Assembly (NCBI RefSeq): GCF_002140975.2
Contig: NZ_CP147247.1
Coordinates: 248,001-312,000 of the forward strand
Origin: Enterococcus sp. 9E7_DIV0242
Lineage (GTDB): Bacteria; Bacillota; Bacilli; Lactobacillales; Enterococcaceae
Length of the DNA: 64,000 bases
Direction: 5' to 3'
The notes beneath the pieces were generated by a model that did not search any database, was not told the origin of the DNA, and saw nothing but the letters and a program-made list of their open reading frames with translations. The position numbers and the translations under genes are program-made. This document shows positions 1 through 8,737 of this stretch, piece by piece (the stretch's first letter is position 1; each line of letters starts with the position of its first letter).

Positions 1-93
1 TTGCCATTTTAGTATTGTATTATTTGATTGCAACGCGTACAACTGATGAGTTAATTGTTGATACGTATATCAATAACTTGAGGAGGAGTATGA

Positions 94-1263
94 ATGGAAT
101 TAACAAGCCGATTTAACAAACAAGTGTACAAAATTGCGGTGTCCATGATTCGTAGATTCGACGAGCAAGTGACAACGATCCCCGATATTTTAAAACTGAC
201 TCTAGGAGAACCGGATTTTAATACACCGGAGCATGTAAAGGAAGCTGGACAAGTAGCAATTAAAGAGAACTTCTCTCATTATTCTGGAATGGCTGGTTTG
301 ACAGATGTCAGAGAAGCAGCGGCCTATTTCATGAAAGAAAAATATGGACTGACTTATGATCCATTGTCCGAGGTTTTAGTAACGATTGGTGCGACAGAAG
401 CAATTTCAGCTAGCCTATTAGCAATGCTGGAGGCAGGCGATAAAGTTCTGATGCCAGCACCAATTTATCCAGGATATGAACCGGTCATCACCTTAGCCGG
501 GGCAATACCCGTTTATATTGATACGACTGAAAATGGGTTCGTTTTAACCCCTGAAATGATTGAAAAAGCTATGGCTGAACATGGAGCTGCCGTTAAGGCT
601 GTTATTCTGAATTATCCAAGTAATCCGACTGGTGTGACGTACAATCGTGAAGAGGTTCAAGCTATTGCTGACGTATTGAAGAACTATCCGGTTTTTGTTA
701 TTAGTGACGAAATTTATAGTGAACTGAGCTATGAAGATACACATGTTTCTATTGCTGAATTTATTCCAGAGCAAACAATTGTAATCAATGGTTTGTCGAA
801 ATCCCATGCTATGACCGGTTGGAGAATCGGGTTCATTTTTGGAGACAAGCAATTAACAAGTGAAATCATTAAGGTACACCAGTATCTTGTGACTGCTGCT
901 TCGACGATTTCTCAAAAAGCAGCTGTTCGTGCGCTTGTTGAGGGAATCAACGATGGTGTGATCATGAGAGAAGAGTATAGAAAACGCCGTGATTTTGTTT
1001 ACGAGCAGATGTCAGAGCTAGGGTTTGAGATTGCACGTCCAAATGGCGCTTTTTATATTTTCGCGAAGATCCCGATTGGATTTGAGCAGGACTCTATGAA
1101 GTTTTGTTTAGCACTTGCCAATAAACAAGCTTTGGCGATTATTCCTGGTATCGCCTTTGGTCCGGAAGCAGAAGGGTATGTTCGTATTAGTTATGCGGCA
1201 GATATGAGTCGTTTGGAAGAAGCGATGAAACGATTGACAGTTTTCATGAAAGCAGAAGCCTGA
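94..1263 (+). CDS. class I/II PLP-dependent aminotransferase (aromatic / N-acetyl-diaminopimelate type)
   Basis: The 389-residue length is usual for fold-type I aminotransferases. Visible are the NYPSNPTG motif (about 173-180), DEIY (205-208) and the PLP-binding lysine K236 in SKSHAMTGWRIG, with R244 just after. A late YVRISYA segment carries the substrate-carboxylate arginine. The MTGWRIG form is typical of the AraT/PatA group, which transfers amino groups from aromatic amino acids or N-acetyl-diaminopimelate to 2-oxoglutarate. The ATG start follows AGGAGG with 7-8 nt spacing. The next gene has its own promoter, so this one is monocistronic or the last of an operon entering from the left. 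The substrate cannot be decided from sequence; araT and patA are both possible. Confidence 0.9.
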   Translation: MELTSRFNKQVYKIAVSMIRRFDEQVTTIPDILKLTLGEPDFNTPEHVKEAGQVAIKENFSHYSGMAGLTDVREAAAYFMKEKYGLTYDPLSEVLVTIGATEAISASLLAMLEAGDKVLMPAPIYPGYEPVITLAGAIPVYIDTTENGFVLTPEMIEKAMAEHGAAVKAVILNYPSNPTGVTYNREEVQAIADVLKNYPVFVISDEIYSELSYEDTHVSIAEFIPEQTIVINGLSKSHAMTGWRIGFIFGDKQLTSEIIKVHQYLVTAASTISQKAAVRALVEGINDGVIMREEYRKRRDFVYEQMSELGFEIARPNGAFYIFAKIPIGFEQDSMKFCLALANKQALAIIPGIAFGPEAEGYVRISYAADMSRLEEAMKRLTVFMKAEA

Positions 1264-1529
1264 GAAATCATTCTTTCAGTAGAAAGATAAAAAAAAGATA
1301 GATGAAGCAAAGAGTGTTGAAGTAGCTGTTTGCTCGGTGAACAATAAGAGCTTCTGAAAAATGGTTATGCAAAAATAATAAAAATGCACATAGTCAAAAC
1401 CATTCGATTACTTGAGAATCCTATACTTAATTTTTACACTTCTTTACCGATTATTTACAAGATTTTGGATTGGCCTTAACACTAGGTTGATAAACTATGC
1501 TTGTAACTAATTATGAAGGAAGTGTTGAA
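1264..1529. other. intergenic region, aminotransferase to pstS
   Basis: No gene is visible. The left part is AT-rich, without a clear terminator. The right part holds the Pho-box-like repeats and the pstS promoter, which are listed separately. Confidence 0.6.
1433..1495 (+). promoter_or_regulatory. Pho-box-like direct repeats and pstS promoter
   Basis: Three TTTACA-like hexamers start at 1433 (TTTACA), 1443 (TTTACC) and 1454 (TTTACA), followed by a weaker TTGGAT at 1465. They are spaced 10-11 bp apart, so they lie on one face of the helix. This resembles the PhoP-binding Pho box of Bacillus (TT-A/C/T-ACA-like repeats with about 11 bp period). A possible -10 (TAAACT, 1490-1495) lies downstream without a good -35, as expected for an activated promoter. 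A phoPR-type system lies 3 kb away. Confidence 0.6.
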
Positions 1530-2423
1530 ATGAAGAAAAAGCTTTTGACGACATTGGTAATTACAGTAGGAGTGCTCTTAACAGGTTGTGGAAGTAGCAC
1601 GAATTCTGCAAGTAGTGGAAGCTCTGATAAAAAAACAAATGAACAAGTGAAAATAGTCGCGGTAGGCTCAACAGCGCTACAACCTTTAGTGGATGCAGCG
1701 AAGGATCAGTTTATCACTGATGAGCCAAATTATTCGATTTCTGTCCAAGGCGGAGGAAGTGGAACAGGACTTTCTCAGGTTGCGGATGGTGCAGTTACTA
1801 TTGGTAACTCAGATGTTTTTGCAGAAGAAAAATCAGGGATCGATGCAGAAAAATTGGTTGATCATAAAGTTGCTGTCGTTGGCATGGGCCCAGTTGTCAA
1901 CAAGGATGTTGGGGTAAAAGAAATTACCAAATCTGACTTGATCGATATTTTTACTGGGAAAATCACGAATTGGAAAGATGTCGGTGGGAAAGATCAAACT
2001 ATTGAAGTTATTAACCGTCCAGAAGGAAGTGGAACGAGAGCAACCTTCGAAAAATGGGGATTAGACGGAGCGGCTTCTGTAAAATCACAGGAACAGGACT
2101 CTTCCGGAACGGTTCGCCAAATTGTTTCTCAAACACCAGGAGCAATAAGCTATCTAGCCTTCTCTTATATGGATGACAGCACTGTTGCATTAAGCTTGGA
2201 CGGTGTGAAACCAACAGAAGAAAATGTTGCTGATAATTCTTGGCCGATTTGGTCTTACGAGCATATGTATACAAACGGCGATCCTGATGCGGACGTTAAG
2301 AAATTTTTAGATTACATGGTCAGTGATGATGTGCAGAAAAGCATTGTAATAGAGCTTGGTTATGTACCAATTACAGATATGAAAATCGAACGAAGCGTAG
2401 ATGGTGCGGTAACGAATAACTAA
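1530..2423 (+). CDS. pstS: phosphate ABC transporter substrate-binding lipoprotein PstS
   Basis: Starting at ATG 1530 (GAAGGAAG site 6 nt upstream), the product has a classic lipoprotein signal: MKKK, a hydrophobic run, and LLTGC with the lipidated Cys at residue 20. A Ser-rich tether follows. The mature part has the PBP-like phosphate-binding features GSTAL, QGGGSGTG and RPEGSGTR, which form the anion pocket in PstS. It captures orthophosphate outside the membrane for PstCAB. No pstC, pstA or pstB follows; the next gene is a PadR regulator behind a terminator, so the permease must be encoded elsewhere. The longer frame from 1497 would place residues before the signal peptide and is rejected. 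Confidence 0.92.
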   Translation: MKKKLLTTLVITVGVLLTGCGSSTNSASSGSSDKKTNEQVKIVAVGSTALQPLVDAAKDQFITDEPNYSISVQGGGSGTGLSQVADGAVTIGNSDVFAEEKSGIDAEKLVDHKVAVVGMGPVVNKDVGVKEITKSDLIDIFTGKITNWKDVGGKDQTIEVINRPEGSGTRATFEKWGLDGAASVKSQEQDSSGTVRQIVSQTPGAISYLAFSYMDDSTVALSLDGVKPTEENVADNSWPIWSYEHMYTNGDPDADVKKFLDYMVSDDVQKSIVIELGYVPITDMKIERSVDGAVTNN

Positions 2424-2458
2424 ATCAAAAAATGAAATCCTAAATTTAAAATAGTTGG

Positions 2459-2498
2459 ACGTTGTGCTGGGAATTTTTCCGGTACAACGTTTATTTTT
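2459..2498 (+). terminator. rho-independent terminator after pstS
   Basis: Stem ACGTTGT (2459-2465) pairs with ACAACGT (2484-2490), with a further GC-rich inner part, followed by a run of T. Confidence 0.8.
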
Positions 2499-2529
2499 TT
2501 GTAAAGTAGATGAATAAATAAAAAAATTC

Positions 2530-2598
2530 ACTAGTATGTTTTACAAACTAGTAGTGATATGCTATAGTTGTATCAAGGTAGTTTGTATTACATACTAG
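2530..2598 (+). promoter_or_regulatory. padR promoter with two operator-like inverted repeats
   Basis: A -35 TTTACA (2540-2545), 17-nt spacer and -10 TATAGT (2563-2568) form a good promoter. Palindrome 1 (2530-2552) begins and ends with ACTAGT and overlaps the -35. Palindrome 2 (2579-2598) is the reverse complement of palindrome 1 with 18 of 20 matching bases, and it ends at the ribosome site. Two matching dyads around the promoter of a PadR gene suggest autorepression. Confidence 0.65.
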
Positions 2599-2611
2599 AG
2601 GAGGTCGCTTT

Positions 2612-2938
2612 TTGAAAGAAACGCAATTATTAAAGGGTGTTTTAGATGGCTGTGTGCTGAAGGTCATAGGAAAAAAAGAGATTTATGGCTATGAGCTGGT
2701 CCAGTATTTAAAAGAAAATGGGTTTCCAACGATTGTTGGTGGGACAGTTTATCCCTTACTTCAAAAGCTTGAAAAGCAAGGGTTGATCAAGAGTAGGCTG
2801 AAACCATCTAAAGAAGGACCGGATCGCAAATATTTTTCCTTAACAAATGAGGGGAGACAATACCTCGTGGATTTTACAGTTCAGTGGTATGGCTTGGTAG
2901 AAAAGGTGGACGATATTTTACATGAGGAGTGTGAATGA
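2612..2938 (+). CDS. PadR-family transcriptional regulator
   Basis: The 108-residue product has a PadR winged helix: an early LKG(V/C)L-like helix, the YGYELVQYL recognition region (about 25-33), GTVYPLLQKLEKQGLI (about 44-59) and a wing with GPDRKYFSLT. It is a short PadR of the s2 type, with one dimerisation helix at the C-terminus. The start is TTG at 2612, chosen because AGAGGAGGT lies 6-7 nt upstream; no ATG fits. The downstream gene begins 1 nt after its stop, so the two form an operon. Such PadR proteins usually repress their own operon until an inducer or envelope stress relieves it. Confidence 0.9.
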   Translation: MKETQLLKGVLDGCVLKVIGKKEIYGYELVQYLKENGFPTIVGGTVYPLLQKLEKQGLIKSRLKPSKEGPDRKYFSLTNEGRQYLVDFTVQWYGLVEKVDDILHEECE

Positions 2939-2939
2939 G

Positions 2940-3785
2940 ATGAAAAAAACACAAGCAGATTCTTATCGGGAAGCAGCCAATTTGATTGAAGAAAAATTGA
3001 CTGATAACAACAAAAAATATTTTGATGACTTACGTACATATCTGATAACAGCGGGTCTTTTTTTTGATGAAGAGGAGATCAATCAGCAGGTTTATGAGTT
3101 AGGCAGTGATCTATTGGAAGCTCAGCAGAATGACGAGCGTGCGGAAGACTATTTTGGAATGGATGCAAAAGGGGCAGCAGATGAAATGATTCGAAACTTC
3201 AAGAAAACAAGTTTGAAGGAGAGAGTTAAAATCAGTAGCTTAGTTATCGGGATTTTTTGGTTGTTTAAAATTATGAGTGATGTTTCGGGAAGTGGGCCTA
3301 TTAAGCTGAACGTATTGAGCTATTTCTTTTCGGCGGTATTTGTCATGATTGTTCTAGTTGGTGTATTTAAAGTCTTACATTATTCAATTTATAGCAAAGA
3401 GCAGTTTTTCAATAGGAACAAGATAGGAAAATTCATTCTTCTTTGGCTTGCTATGTTCGGTGTTATTGGTGGATTTGTTTTGATTCATCTCTACACACCA
3501 GAGCTATGGGTAGTGACAATTCCAGCACCCTATGATTTATTAATGATTGGCGTATTGGTGGTTGTTTATGCAGGTGCAATTATTACCATGCGATGGCGCG
3601 ATTTTTACCCAACGATCATTATTGTAGTGGTGTTGGGAATTTTTGGACTTGCTTATCGCATACCCTTCTTTGCACCGATACTTTCTGGGAAAAATGGTCT
3701 TTGGATCAATTTAGGAGTACTACTAATTGCTTATACAGCTTATATCATTTGGACTACCAGAAAAGTAAAAGAAGCACGTAGCTAA
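2940..3785 (+). CDS. PadR-associated membrane protein (HAAS/DUF1129-like)
   Basis: From ATG 2940 (GAGGAG inside the end of padR) the product is 281 residues. The first 100 or so are soluble and acidic, resembling the small helical accessory domain often encoded next to PadR regulators. Six hydrophobic segments follow to the C-terminus, with a short KVKEARS tail. The function is not known. The translational coupling to PadR suggests that the protein is the regulated output, or a membrane partner of the regulator. The frame opens at 2922, but that ATG has no ribosome site. Confidence 0.7.
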   Translation: MKKTQADSYREAANLIEEKLTDNNKKYFDDLRTYLITAGLFFDEEEINQQVYELGSDLLEAQQNDERAEDYFGMDAKGAADEMIRNFKKTSLKERVKISSLVIGIFWLFKIMSDVSGSGPIKLNVLSYFFSAVFVMIVLVGVFKVLHYSIYSKEQFFNRNKIGKFILLWLAMFGVIGGFVLIHLYTPELWVVTIPAPYDLLMIGVLVVVYAGAIITMRWRDFYPTIIIVVVLGIFGLAYRIPFFAPILSGKNGLWINLGVLLIAYTAYIIWTTRKVKEARS

Positions 3786-3870
3786 GCTTAACTGAGAAGA
3801 ATATCCTTATAAGAAATCTTTACATTGAAAGAGCGAAGGGCTAAGATAAAAGGAAAAGGGGAGAGATATA

Positions 3871-4695
3871 ATGGAAGAAAAACTGAGAGAGCTACTACCA
3901 GCGGAATGGCTGGAACGGTTTATTGAAACAAAAACAGAGTGCCTGAAGCTGAGCTTTAGCAATGAGGGAGAACTGGCATTAGAAACGAGTAAAGCAGGAG
4001 GATTTGGCTATTTACCAATAGATCAGGAGTACCCGAGACATGCTGAAAATGGGGTGCCACTATTCTTATTAGCTCAGCTCAACTTTTCAGAGCTGCCATC
4101 ACTACCTAATTATCCGAAAACAGGCTTGTTAGCTTTTTATGTGGATTATGTAGATGACTTAATTGGTCTCGATTTTGATGCCCCGACAAAGCAAAATGGT
4201 TTTCGAGTGTTATTCTTTGAAGATACTTCTGCTGCATCTTATACGAGAGAACAGCAACAGGCGATCCAAGCGGAGATCAACGAGGAGCTGTATAAAGTCG
4301 TCGAAGGGGAATTTAAGCTGACAGGAGTGAAAGAAACCCACTATGTTGGCAGTGATAGTTATGAGTTTAAGCAGTACTTTGGAAAGACAATGTATGAATG
4401 GTTAGATAATATTTCTGATGATGATGAGCAGAGAGAGAAAGTGTATAATGAATTGTCTGATTCTGCTGCTGGAAGTAAACTAGGTGGTTACCCTTATTTC
4501 ACACAAGAAGACCCTCGCATCTATGAGGAAACGACAAACTATGATACATTGTTGTTCCAATTGGATACAGAAAAAGTAGGAAACGATTGGCCAATCATGT
4601 GGGGTGATATGGGTGTCGGCAACTTCTTTATCAATCTTGAAGCACTAAAAAGCAAAGAGTTCACGGATGTTCAATACAATTGGGACTGTGGCTAA
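3871..4695 (+). CDS. YwqG-like protein (DUF1963)
   Basis: 274 residues preceded by AAAGGGGAGAG. The pattern fits the DUF1963/YwqG family: GGxGYLP-like start, PLFLLAQLNFSELPSLPNYPKTGLLAFYV-type core (about 64-92), KLGGYPYFTQEDPR (about 205-218) and a closing LLFQLDTE...GDMGVGNFFI block. Members are soluble cytosolic proteins of unknown biochemical role that occur widely in Firmicutes. It stands alone, convergent with phoR across a shared terminator. Confidence 0.8.
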   Translation: MEEKLRELLPAEWLERFIETKTECLKLSFSNEGELALETSKAGGFGYLPIDQEYPRHAENGVPLFLLAQLNFSELPSLPNYPKTGLLAFYVDYVDDLIGLDFDAPTKQNGFRVLFFEDTSAASYTREQQQAIQAEINEELYKVVEGEFKLTGVKETHYVGSDSYEFKQYFGKTMYEWLDNISDDDEQREKVYNELSDSAAGSKLGGYPYFTQEDPRIYEETTNYDTLLFQLDTEKVGNDWPIMWGDMGVGNFFINLEALKSKEFTDVQYNWDCG

Positions 4696-4705
4696 AATAG
4701 AATGA

Positions 4706-4750
4706 AAAATGGTCCAGAAGCATGCTGATTTGCCTCTGGGCCATTTGATT
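4706..4750. terminator. bidirectional terminator between the ywqG-like gene and phoR
   Basis: AAATGG(T/C)CCAGA arms pair over 4706-4721 and 4732-4746, with A-rich and T-rich flanks, so it can serve both converging transcripts. Confidence 0.75.
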
Positions 4751-6511
4751 TTATGAAATAGGTATTCTTAATGTGAAGGTAGAACCAACGCCAGGATAGC
4801 TTTCCAACTGGACGGTTCCTCCTAGAAGTTCTGTGTAATTTTGCACGATTGCCAAGCCAAGCCCGGTTCCTCCGGAATAGCGAGTACGTGCTTTATCTAC
4901 GCGATAGAAGCGTTCAAAAATTCTGTTTTGATCTTCCAACGGAATCCCGATACCGCTATCTGCAACGGATAAGACCAACTCATGATTTTCAAGAACAAAA
5001 GCAACTGTAATGGTTCCTTCAGCAGTGGAATATTGCACTGCATTTTCAATCAAGTTTTTAATGATTGGGTAGAACAGTTCGTAGACGGTAGAAATGATTA
5101 TTTTCTGATCTCCATGTATAGATAGCTGTAACTGTTTTTCAGCAATCATTTTTTGATAAGAATGAGCGATTTCATTGATCAATGGATAGAGTGGGACTTG
5201 TTGTTTGTCATACGTGTTTTTTGAATCTCTGGATAACAGGATGATTTCTTGAATCAGTCGTTGTAGTCGATAGGCATCCTTTTGAATGATTCCTAAGAAC
5301 TGTGTCAGAGTTTCGGGGTCATCCTTTGCTCCATCTAACAAGGTTTCTGTAAAGCCAATCAGAGAAGTGATGGGTGTCTTTAATTCATGAGAGACATTTC
5401 CAACAAAATCCTTCTGCATTTTTTCAAGGCGATGAACTTGCGTCAAATCATAAGCAACACCAAAGACTTGATGATTATTAAAATCATTATTAAAATAATG
5501 CAAGGATAAATCAACGATTTTTTCTTCGGCATCAGTATTTAAGGTGATTTCTTGGTGCAAAGAGACTTCTTCAGTAATCGCTTGATTGATCAGTTGGATC
5601 AAAAGAGGATCATTGATTGTTTGTTGATAACTGCTACGTTTAGAAGGCACAGATTTAATACCCAAAAAATCGCACATCACAGGATTGATCAGCTCAAGCA
5701 CACCGTTTTTATCGACAATAAAGATCCCAATCATCAGTTCGTTTAATAGAATATGGAGCTGTTCTTCGCTTGATAGATAGGCACGATAGGTTTCGCTCAT
5801 CTGGCTGCTCAGTTCATTTGCTGTTTCATAAAGCTCATGCCATTCAGAGGACTGTTGAATAATCGATCGTCCTTTTTGCGGATCTTGAATCATCCGTTTT
5901 AAAAATGGTAGGACTGTCAATAACGGTTTGTTTTTTTGCCGAATCATCAGAAGTAAAAATACAGTAATAATCAGGAATAATAGCCCAAAAATAACAAGTA
6001 GAAAATTGCGAAATGCGGAAAGGCTTCCGGAAAATTTACTTGCTTCTTCAGAAATTCGTAAGATACCAAGTAGTTTGCCATTTTGCTCTATCGGAATGGC
6101 TAAATACAGCAAATCGATATCGAGCGTCTCGCTCGTACGATGGTCAGAGCCATAAACTGCGCCCGCGAGTACAGCTTTAATTTCCGGCCGTTCCTTTCGC
6201 GAATCAGACAGATCATCATCATCCGTATCATAGAATACATCGCCTTGTGCAGAAAGCAGACTAATCCGTTCATCATTCATTCCAACATAATCATGAATAA
6301 ATAATTGCTCTTTTTCAGTGAGTGTCTCCTGTTGGAAAGTAGTTTCTGAAAGCTGTTCGGCCAGAAATTCAGCCTTTTTCAGCAAGTAGCTCTCTTGTTG
6401 ATTAAGCAGTTCATTTTTGAAAAAAGAATTGACAGTGAACATACTGGCAAAAAAGAGAAGCAGCATGACCAATACCGTAAAAAAGTATTCAAACCGCTGT
6501 TTGTTGATCAT
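4751..6511 (-). CDS. phoR: sensor histidine kinase PhoR
   Basis: The 586-residue product has the PhoR/PnpS layout: membrane segment (about 11-31), extracellular sensor (about 32-168), second membrane segment (170-190), linker, PAS domain (about 250-355, IGIFIVDKNGVLELINP), HisKA with phospho-acceptor H375 in VGNVSHELKTP, and HATPase with N490 (N box), DSGIGIP (518-524) and GGTGLGLAI (547-555). It is expected to sense phosphate supply or wall-teichoic-acid state and to phosphorylate the regulator encoded just upstream. The ATG overlaps the phoP stop by 4 bp, so the two are translationally coupled. The assignment as PhoR rather than another class rests on the sensor-PAS layout and on a Pho box near pstS in the same window. 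Confidence 0.85.
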   Translation of the reverse strand: MINKQRFEYFFTVLVMLLLFFASMFTVNSFFKNELLNQQESYLLKKAEFLAEQLSETTFQQETLTEKEQLFIHDYVGMNDERISLLSAQGDVFYDTDDDDLSDSRKERPEIKAVLAGAVYGSDHRTSETLDIDLLYLAIPIEQNGKLLGILRISEEASKFSGSLSAFRNFLLVIFGLLFLIITVFLLLMIRQKNKPLLTVLPFLKRMIQDPQKGRSIIQQSSEWHELYETANELSSQMSETYRAYLSSEEQLHILLNELMIGIFIVDKNGVLELINPVMCDFLGIKSVPSKRSSYQQTINDPLLIQLINQAITEEVSLHQEITLNTDAEEKIVDLSLHYFNNDFNNHQVFGVAYDLTQVHRLEKMQKDFVGNVSHELKTPITSLIGFTETLLDGAKDDPETLTQFLGIIQKDAYRLQRLIQEIILLSRDSKNTYDKQQVPLYPLINEIAHSYQKMIAEKQLQLSIHGDQKIIISTVYELFYPIIKNLIENAVQYSTAEGTITVAFVLENHELVLSVADSGIGIPLEDQNRIFERFYRVDKARTRYSGGTGLGLAIVQNYTELLGGTVQLESYPGVGSTFTLRIPIS

Positions 6512-7221
6512 TTTTTAGGCTCCTGAAAACGATAACCGAAGCCTCTGACAGTGACCAGATAAACCGGGCGTTTTGGGTCCTTTTCGATCTTATCGCGCAA
6601 ATGGCTGACATGAACATCTACGATTCGACTCTGACCGGAAAAGTCATATTGCCAAATACGCTCTAATAGCGTATCACGATTGATGACACGATCCTTGCGT
6701 TTCATAAAATAGATTAGTAGCTCAAATTCTTTAGGTGTCAATTCGATTTTTTCTCCTCGAACAAAGACTTCATAATTGTCTTCATCGACATGAATTTCTC
6801 CAATTGAAAACGGCGCTTTATCTTCGCTATCAGCTGTTTGAACGGTTCTTTTTGATCCTTCTGTTCGTCTGAAAATAGCCTTCATTCGTGCCAGTACTTC
6901 TCTTGGACTAAACGGCTTTGTCAAGTAATCATCGGCGCCAATTTCCAGTCCGATGATTTTATCTACTTGGTCATCTTTTGCAGTAAGGATCAAAATGGGT
7001 GTTTCAATCTTCTCCCGTCGTAAGGCTTTGGTGATATCAAGCCCATCCATACCAGGAAGCATCACATCAAGAATAATGAAATCAAAGGACTGATCTAACG
7101 CTAATTCGTATGCTTCTGTTCCATTTTCAGCAGTAGACACTTTGTAGCCGTCTTTCTCTAAGTTGAATTTCAACAAGGTTAAAATCGATGGTTCATCATC
7201 TACAACTAGTACATGTTTCAT
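6508..7221 (-). CDS. phoP: OmpR-family response regulator PhoP
   Basis: 238 residues from ATG 7219-7221, chosen because AAAGGAG lies 7 nt upstream; an upstream in-frame ATG at 7278 has no such site. The receiver domain shows D9-D10 in VVDDEPS, the phospho-acceptor D52 in IILDVMLPG, and the conserved lysine in DYLTKPF. The C-terminal winged helix (about 140-235) has LTPKEFELLIYF and RIVDVHVSHLRDKIE. Phosphorylated PhoP would bind TTTACA-type repeats such as those before pstS. It is the first gene of a two-gene operon. Confidence 0.88.
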   Translation of the reverse strand: MKHVLVVDDEPSILTLLKFNLEKDGYKVSTAENGTEAYELALDQSFDFIILDVMLPGMDGLDITKALRREKIETPILILTAKDDQVDKIIGLEIGADDYLTKPFSPREVLARMKAIFRRTEGSKRTVQTADSEDKAPFSIGEIHVDEDNYEVFVRGEKIELTPKEFELLIYFMKRKDRVINRDTLLERIWQYDFSGQSRIVDVHVSHLRDKIEKDPKRPVYLVTVRGFGYRFQEPKK

Positions 7222-7329
7222 GGAGTCGCTCCTTTTAACTGTCTGTTTATTATTTGGCATGAATAGATTGTATAACATCGATAATAGACGAACAACATTT
7301 TTAAATAAACTTGACTGTGATAGTTGAAA

Positions 7330-7358
7330 TTTGTATTCTCAAATAAATTATCTGTCAA
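7330..7358 (-). promoter_or_regulatory. phoPR promoter
   Basis: On the minus strand, TTGACA (7353-7358), a 17-nt spacer and TACAAA (7330-7335). Confidence 0.5.
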
Positions 7359-7492
7359 AAATAAATAAAGCTGTTATATCTGTTTGTAAGACTTAGACAT
7401 GTTCATCCCATCCATATTTGTCATACCAACTCTATTTTATCACAGTTTAAAATGAACAGAACAGGAATAACCTGCGATTAGTAAGTAGAACA

Positions 7493-7501
7493 TGGTATAA
7501 T
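7493..7501 (+). promoter_or_regulatory. extended -10 promoter for the DUF523 operon
   Basis: TGGTATAAT is a full extended -10 (TGnTATAAT), 75 nt before the start codon. No good -35 is seen, which extended -10 promoters tolerate. Confidence 0.5.
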
Positions 7502-7575
7502 GGAGAGACTTGAAAGAAAGCAAAAGGCCGTTTGATATAAATAAGTAAAAAGTATGAGTGATAGGAGGCAAAAGA

Positions 7576-8052
7576 ATGATTGGAATTAGTTCTTGTTTGG
7601 GTGGAATTTGCTGCCGGTATGATGGTCAGGCGAAAACGATTCCTCAACTAGAGGCATTAATTAAGGATGGCAAGGCGTTTCTGGTCTGTCCGGAGGTTTT
7701 AGGCGGCTTACCTGTCCCTAGAGAGCCTGCTGAGATCATTGGTGGTGATGGAGTGGATGTCTGGCAGAATCGTGCCAAAGTGCTGACGATACAGGGCGAG
7801 GATGTAACGGAAGCCTTTAAACAAGGAGCAATCATTGCTTACGAACAGCTAAAAAAAATGAAAATAAATCATCTCGTGATGAAAGAAAACAGTCCTTCCT
7901 GTGGGAATCGAATGATTTATGATGGTAGTTTCTCAGGGACTCATAAGGAAGGAATGGGCGTAGCAACTGCTTATTTTAGGGAAAAAGGGATTCAGGTGGT
8001 TTCAGAAGCTGACTGGGAATGTGTGTTGGAGGAGATAGGGCAAAATGGCTGA
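7576..8052 (+). CDS. DUF523 family protein (YbbK-like)
   Basis: 158 residues from ATG 7576 (AGGAGG 7 nt upstream; the GTG at 7558 lacks a site). It has the DUF523 pattern: GISSCLGGICCRYDG at the N-terminus, VCPEVLGGLPVPREPAEI (about 36-53), and KENSPSCG (about 106-113). The conserved cysteines suggest metal or Fe-S binding, but the activity of this family is not established. The last 8 bp overlap the downstream Nudix gene, so the two are co-translated. Confidence 0.85.
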   Translation: MIGISSCLGGICCRYDGQAKTIPQLEALIKDGKAFLVCPEVLGGLPVPREPAEIIGGDGVDVWQNRAKVLTIQGEDVTEAFKQGAIIAYEQLKKMKINHLVMKENSPSCGNRMIYDGSFSGTHKEGMGVATAYFREKGIQVVSEADWECVLEEIGQNG

Positions 8053-8689
8053 AACGGAACGCTTAAGAATATTTAATGAAAACTATGAACCAGTGGGCAC
8101 CGCAAGCCGTAATGAGGTCCATCGTGAGGGACTGTGGCATGAGACATTTCATTGTTGGTTCTATACGGTGGATCAAGAGGAGCTGACGATTTATTTCCAA
8201 AAACGATCACTGGATAAAAAGGACTTTCCGGGAATGCTTGATATCTCAGCGGCCGGTCATCTTCTTGAGGATGAAGAAGTGCTCGACGGTTTTCGAGAAG
8301 TGAAAGAGGAGCTTGGAATCGATGTTTCTGCTGTGGACGCTGAAAGTTTAGGCGTATTTATTGTAGAGATCCATTTGGATGGCTTTATTGATCATGAGTT
8401 TACGAATGTGTTCTTAGTGAAAAAGCAATTGAATGAAGGCGATTTTTTCTTACAGGAAGAAGAGGTTGAAGGGATTTTTCCCGTCAAGCTAACACAGTTG
8501 AAAGAGATTTTCTATGGAACGGTTGAAACAGTAACCTTAGATGGCGTGTGTCAAAGTAAAAACAGGCAATTTTTTGATCGACAAACCTTTAGAAAATCGG
8601 ACTTTTGTGCGAATGCCTATACTTATTATGATCGGTTGATTCATTCTTTTGAAAAAATCCTTGAAAATGAAAGGAAGACTCTTGACTAA
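8045..8689 (+). CDS. Nudix hydrolase (isopentenyl-diphosphate isomerase-like)
   Basis: The 214-residue protein has an early WHETFHCWF stretch (about 31-39), as in the IDI-like Nudix group, then a Nudix helix at 71-92 (GHLLEDEE...REVKEELGI). The spacing between the first Glu and the REVKEE motif is one residue shorter than the textbook box, so the metal site may be slightly altered. Such enzymes cleave nucleoside-diphosphate derivatives; the substrate is unknown. The gene overlaps the DUF523 gene by 8 bp. Confidence 0.82.
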   Translation: MAETERLRIFNENYEPVGTASRNEVHREGLWHETFHCWFYTVDQEELTIYFQKRSLDKKDFPGMLDISAAGHLLEDEEVLDGFREVKEELGIDVSAVDAESLGVFIVEIHLDGFIDHEFTNVFLVKKQLNEGDFFLQEEEVEGIFPVKLTQLKEIFYGTVETVTLDGVCQSKNRQFFDRQTFRKSDFCANAYTYYDRLIHSFEKILENERKTLD

Positions 8690-8737
8690 TGCAAGTGAAA
8701 TCGGTAACCTAAAAGGGATTGAGATGGAGGCGAAAAC

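Larger units (their letters stand above)
7222..7575. other. divergent intergenic region, phoP / DUF523 gene
   Basis: The region holds the two divergent promoters listed separately and no gene. It is AT-rich. No clear TTTACA repeat series was found in front of phoP, so autoregulation by PhoP is not supported here. Confidence 0.6.

Noticed and set aside
3..116. Open frame at the left edge overlapping the aminotransferase start
   Set aside because: It overlaps the ribosome site and start of the aminotransferase by 23 bp, and other frames close at 12 and 46. The true upstream gene cannot be identified from so little sequence.
544..852. 102-codon frame opposite the aminotransferase
   Set aside because: A shadow of a clear aminotransferase; no ribosome site and no recognisable product.
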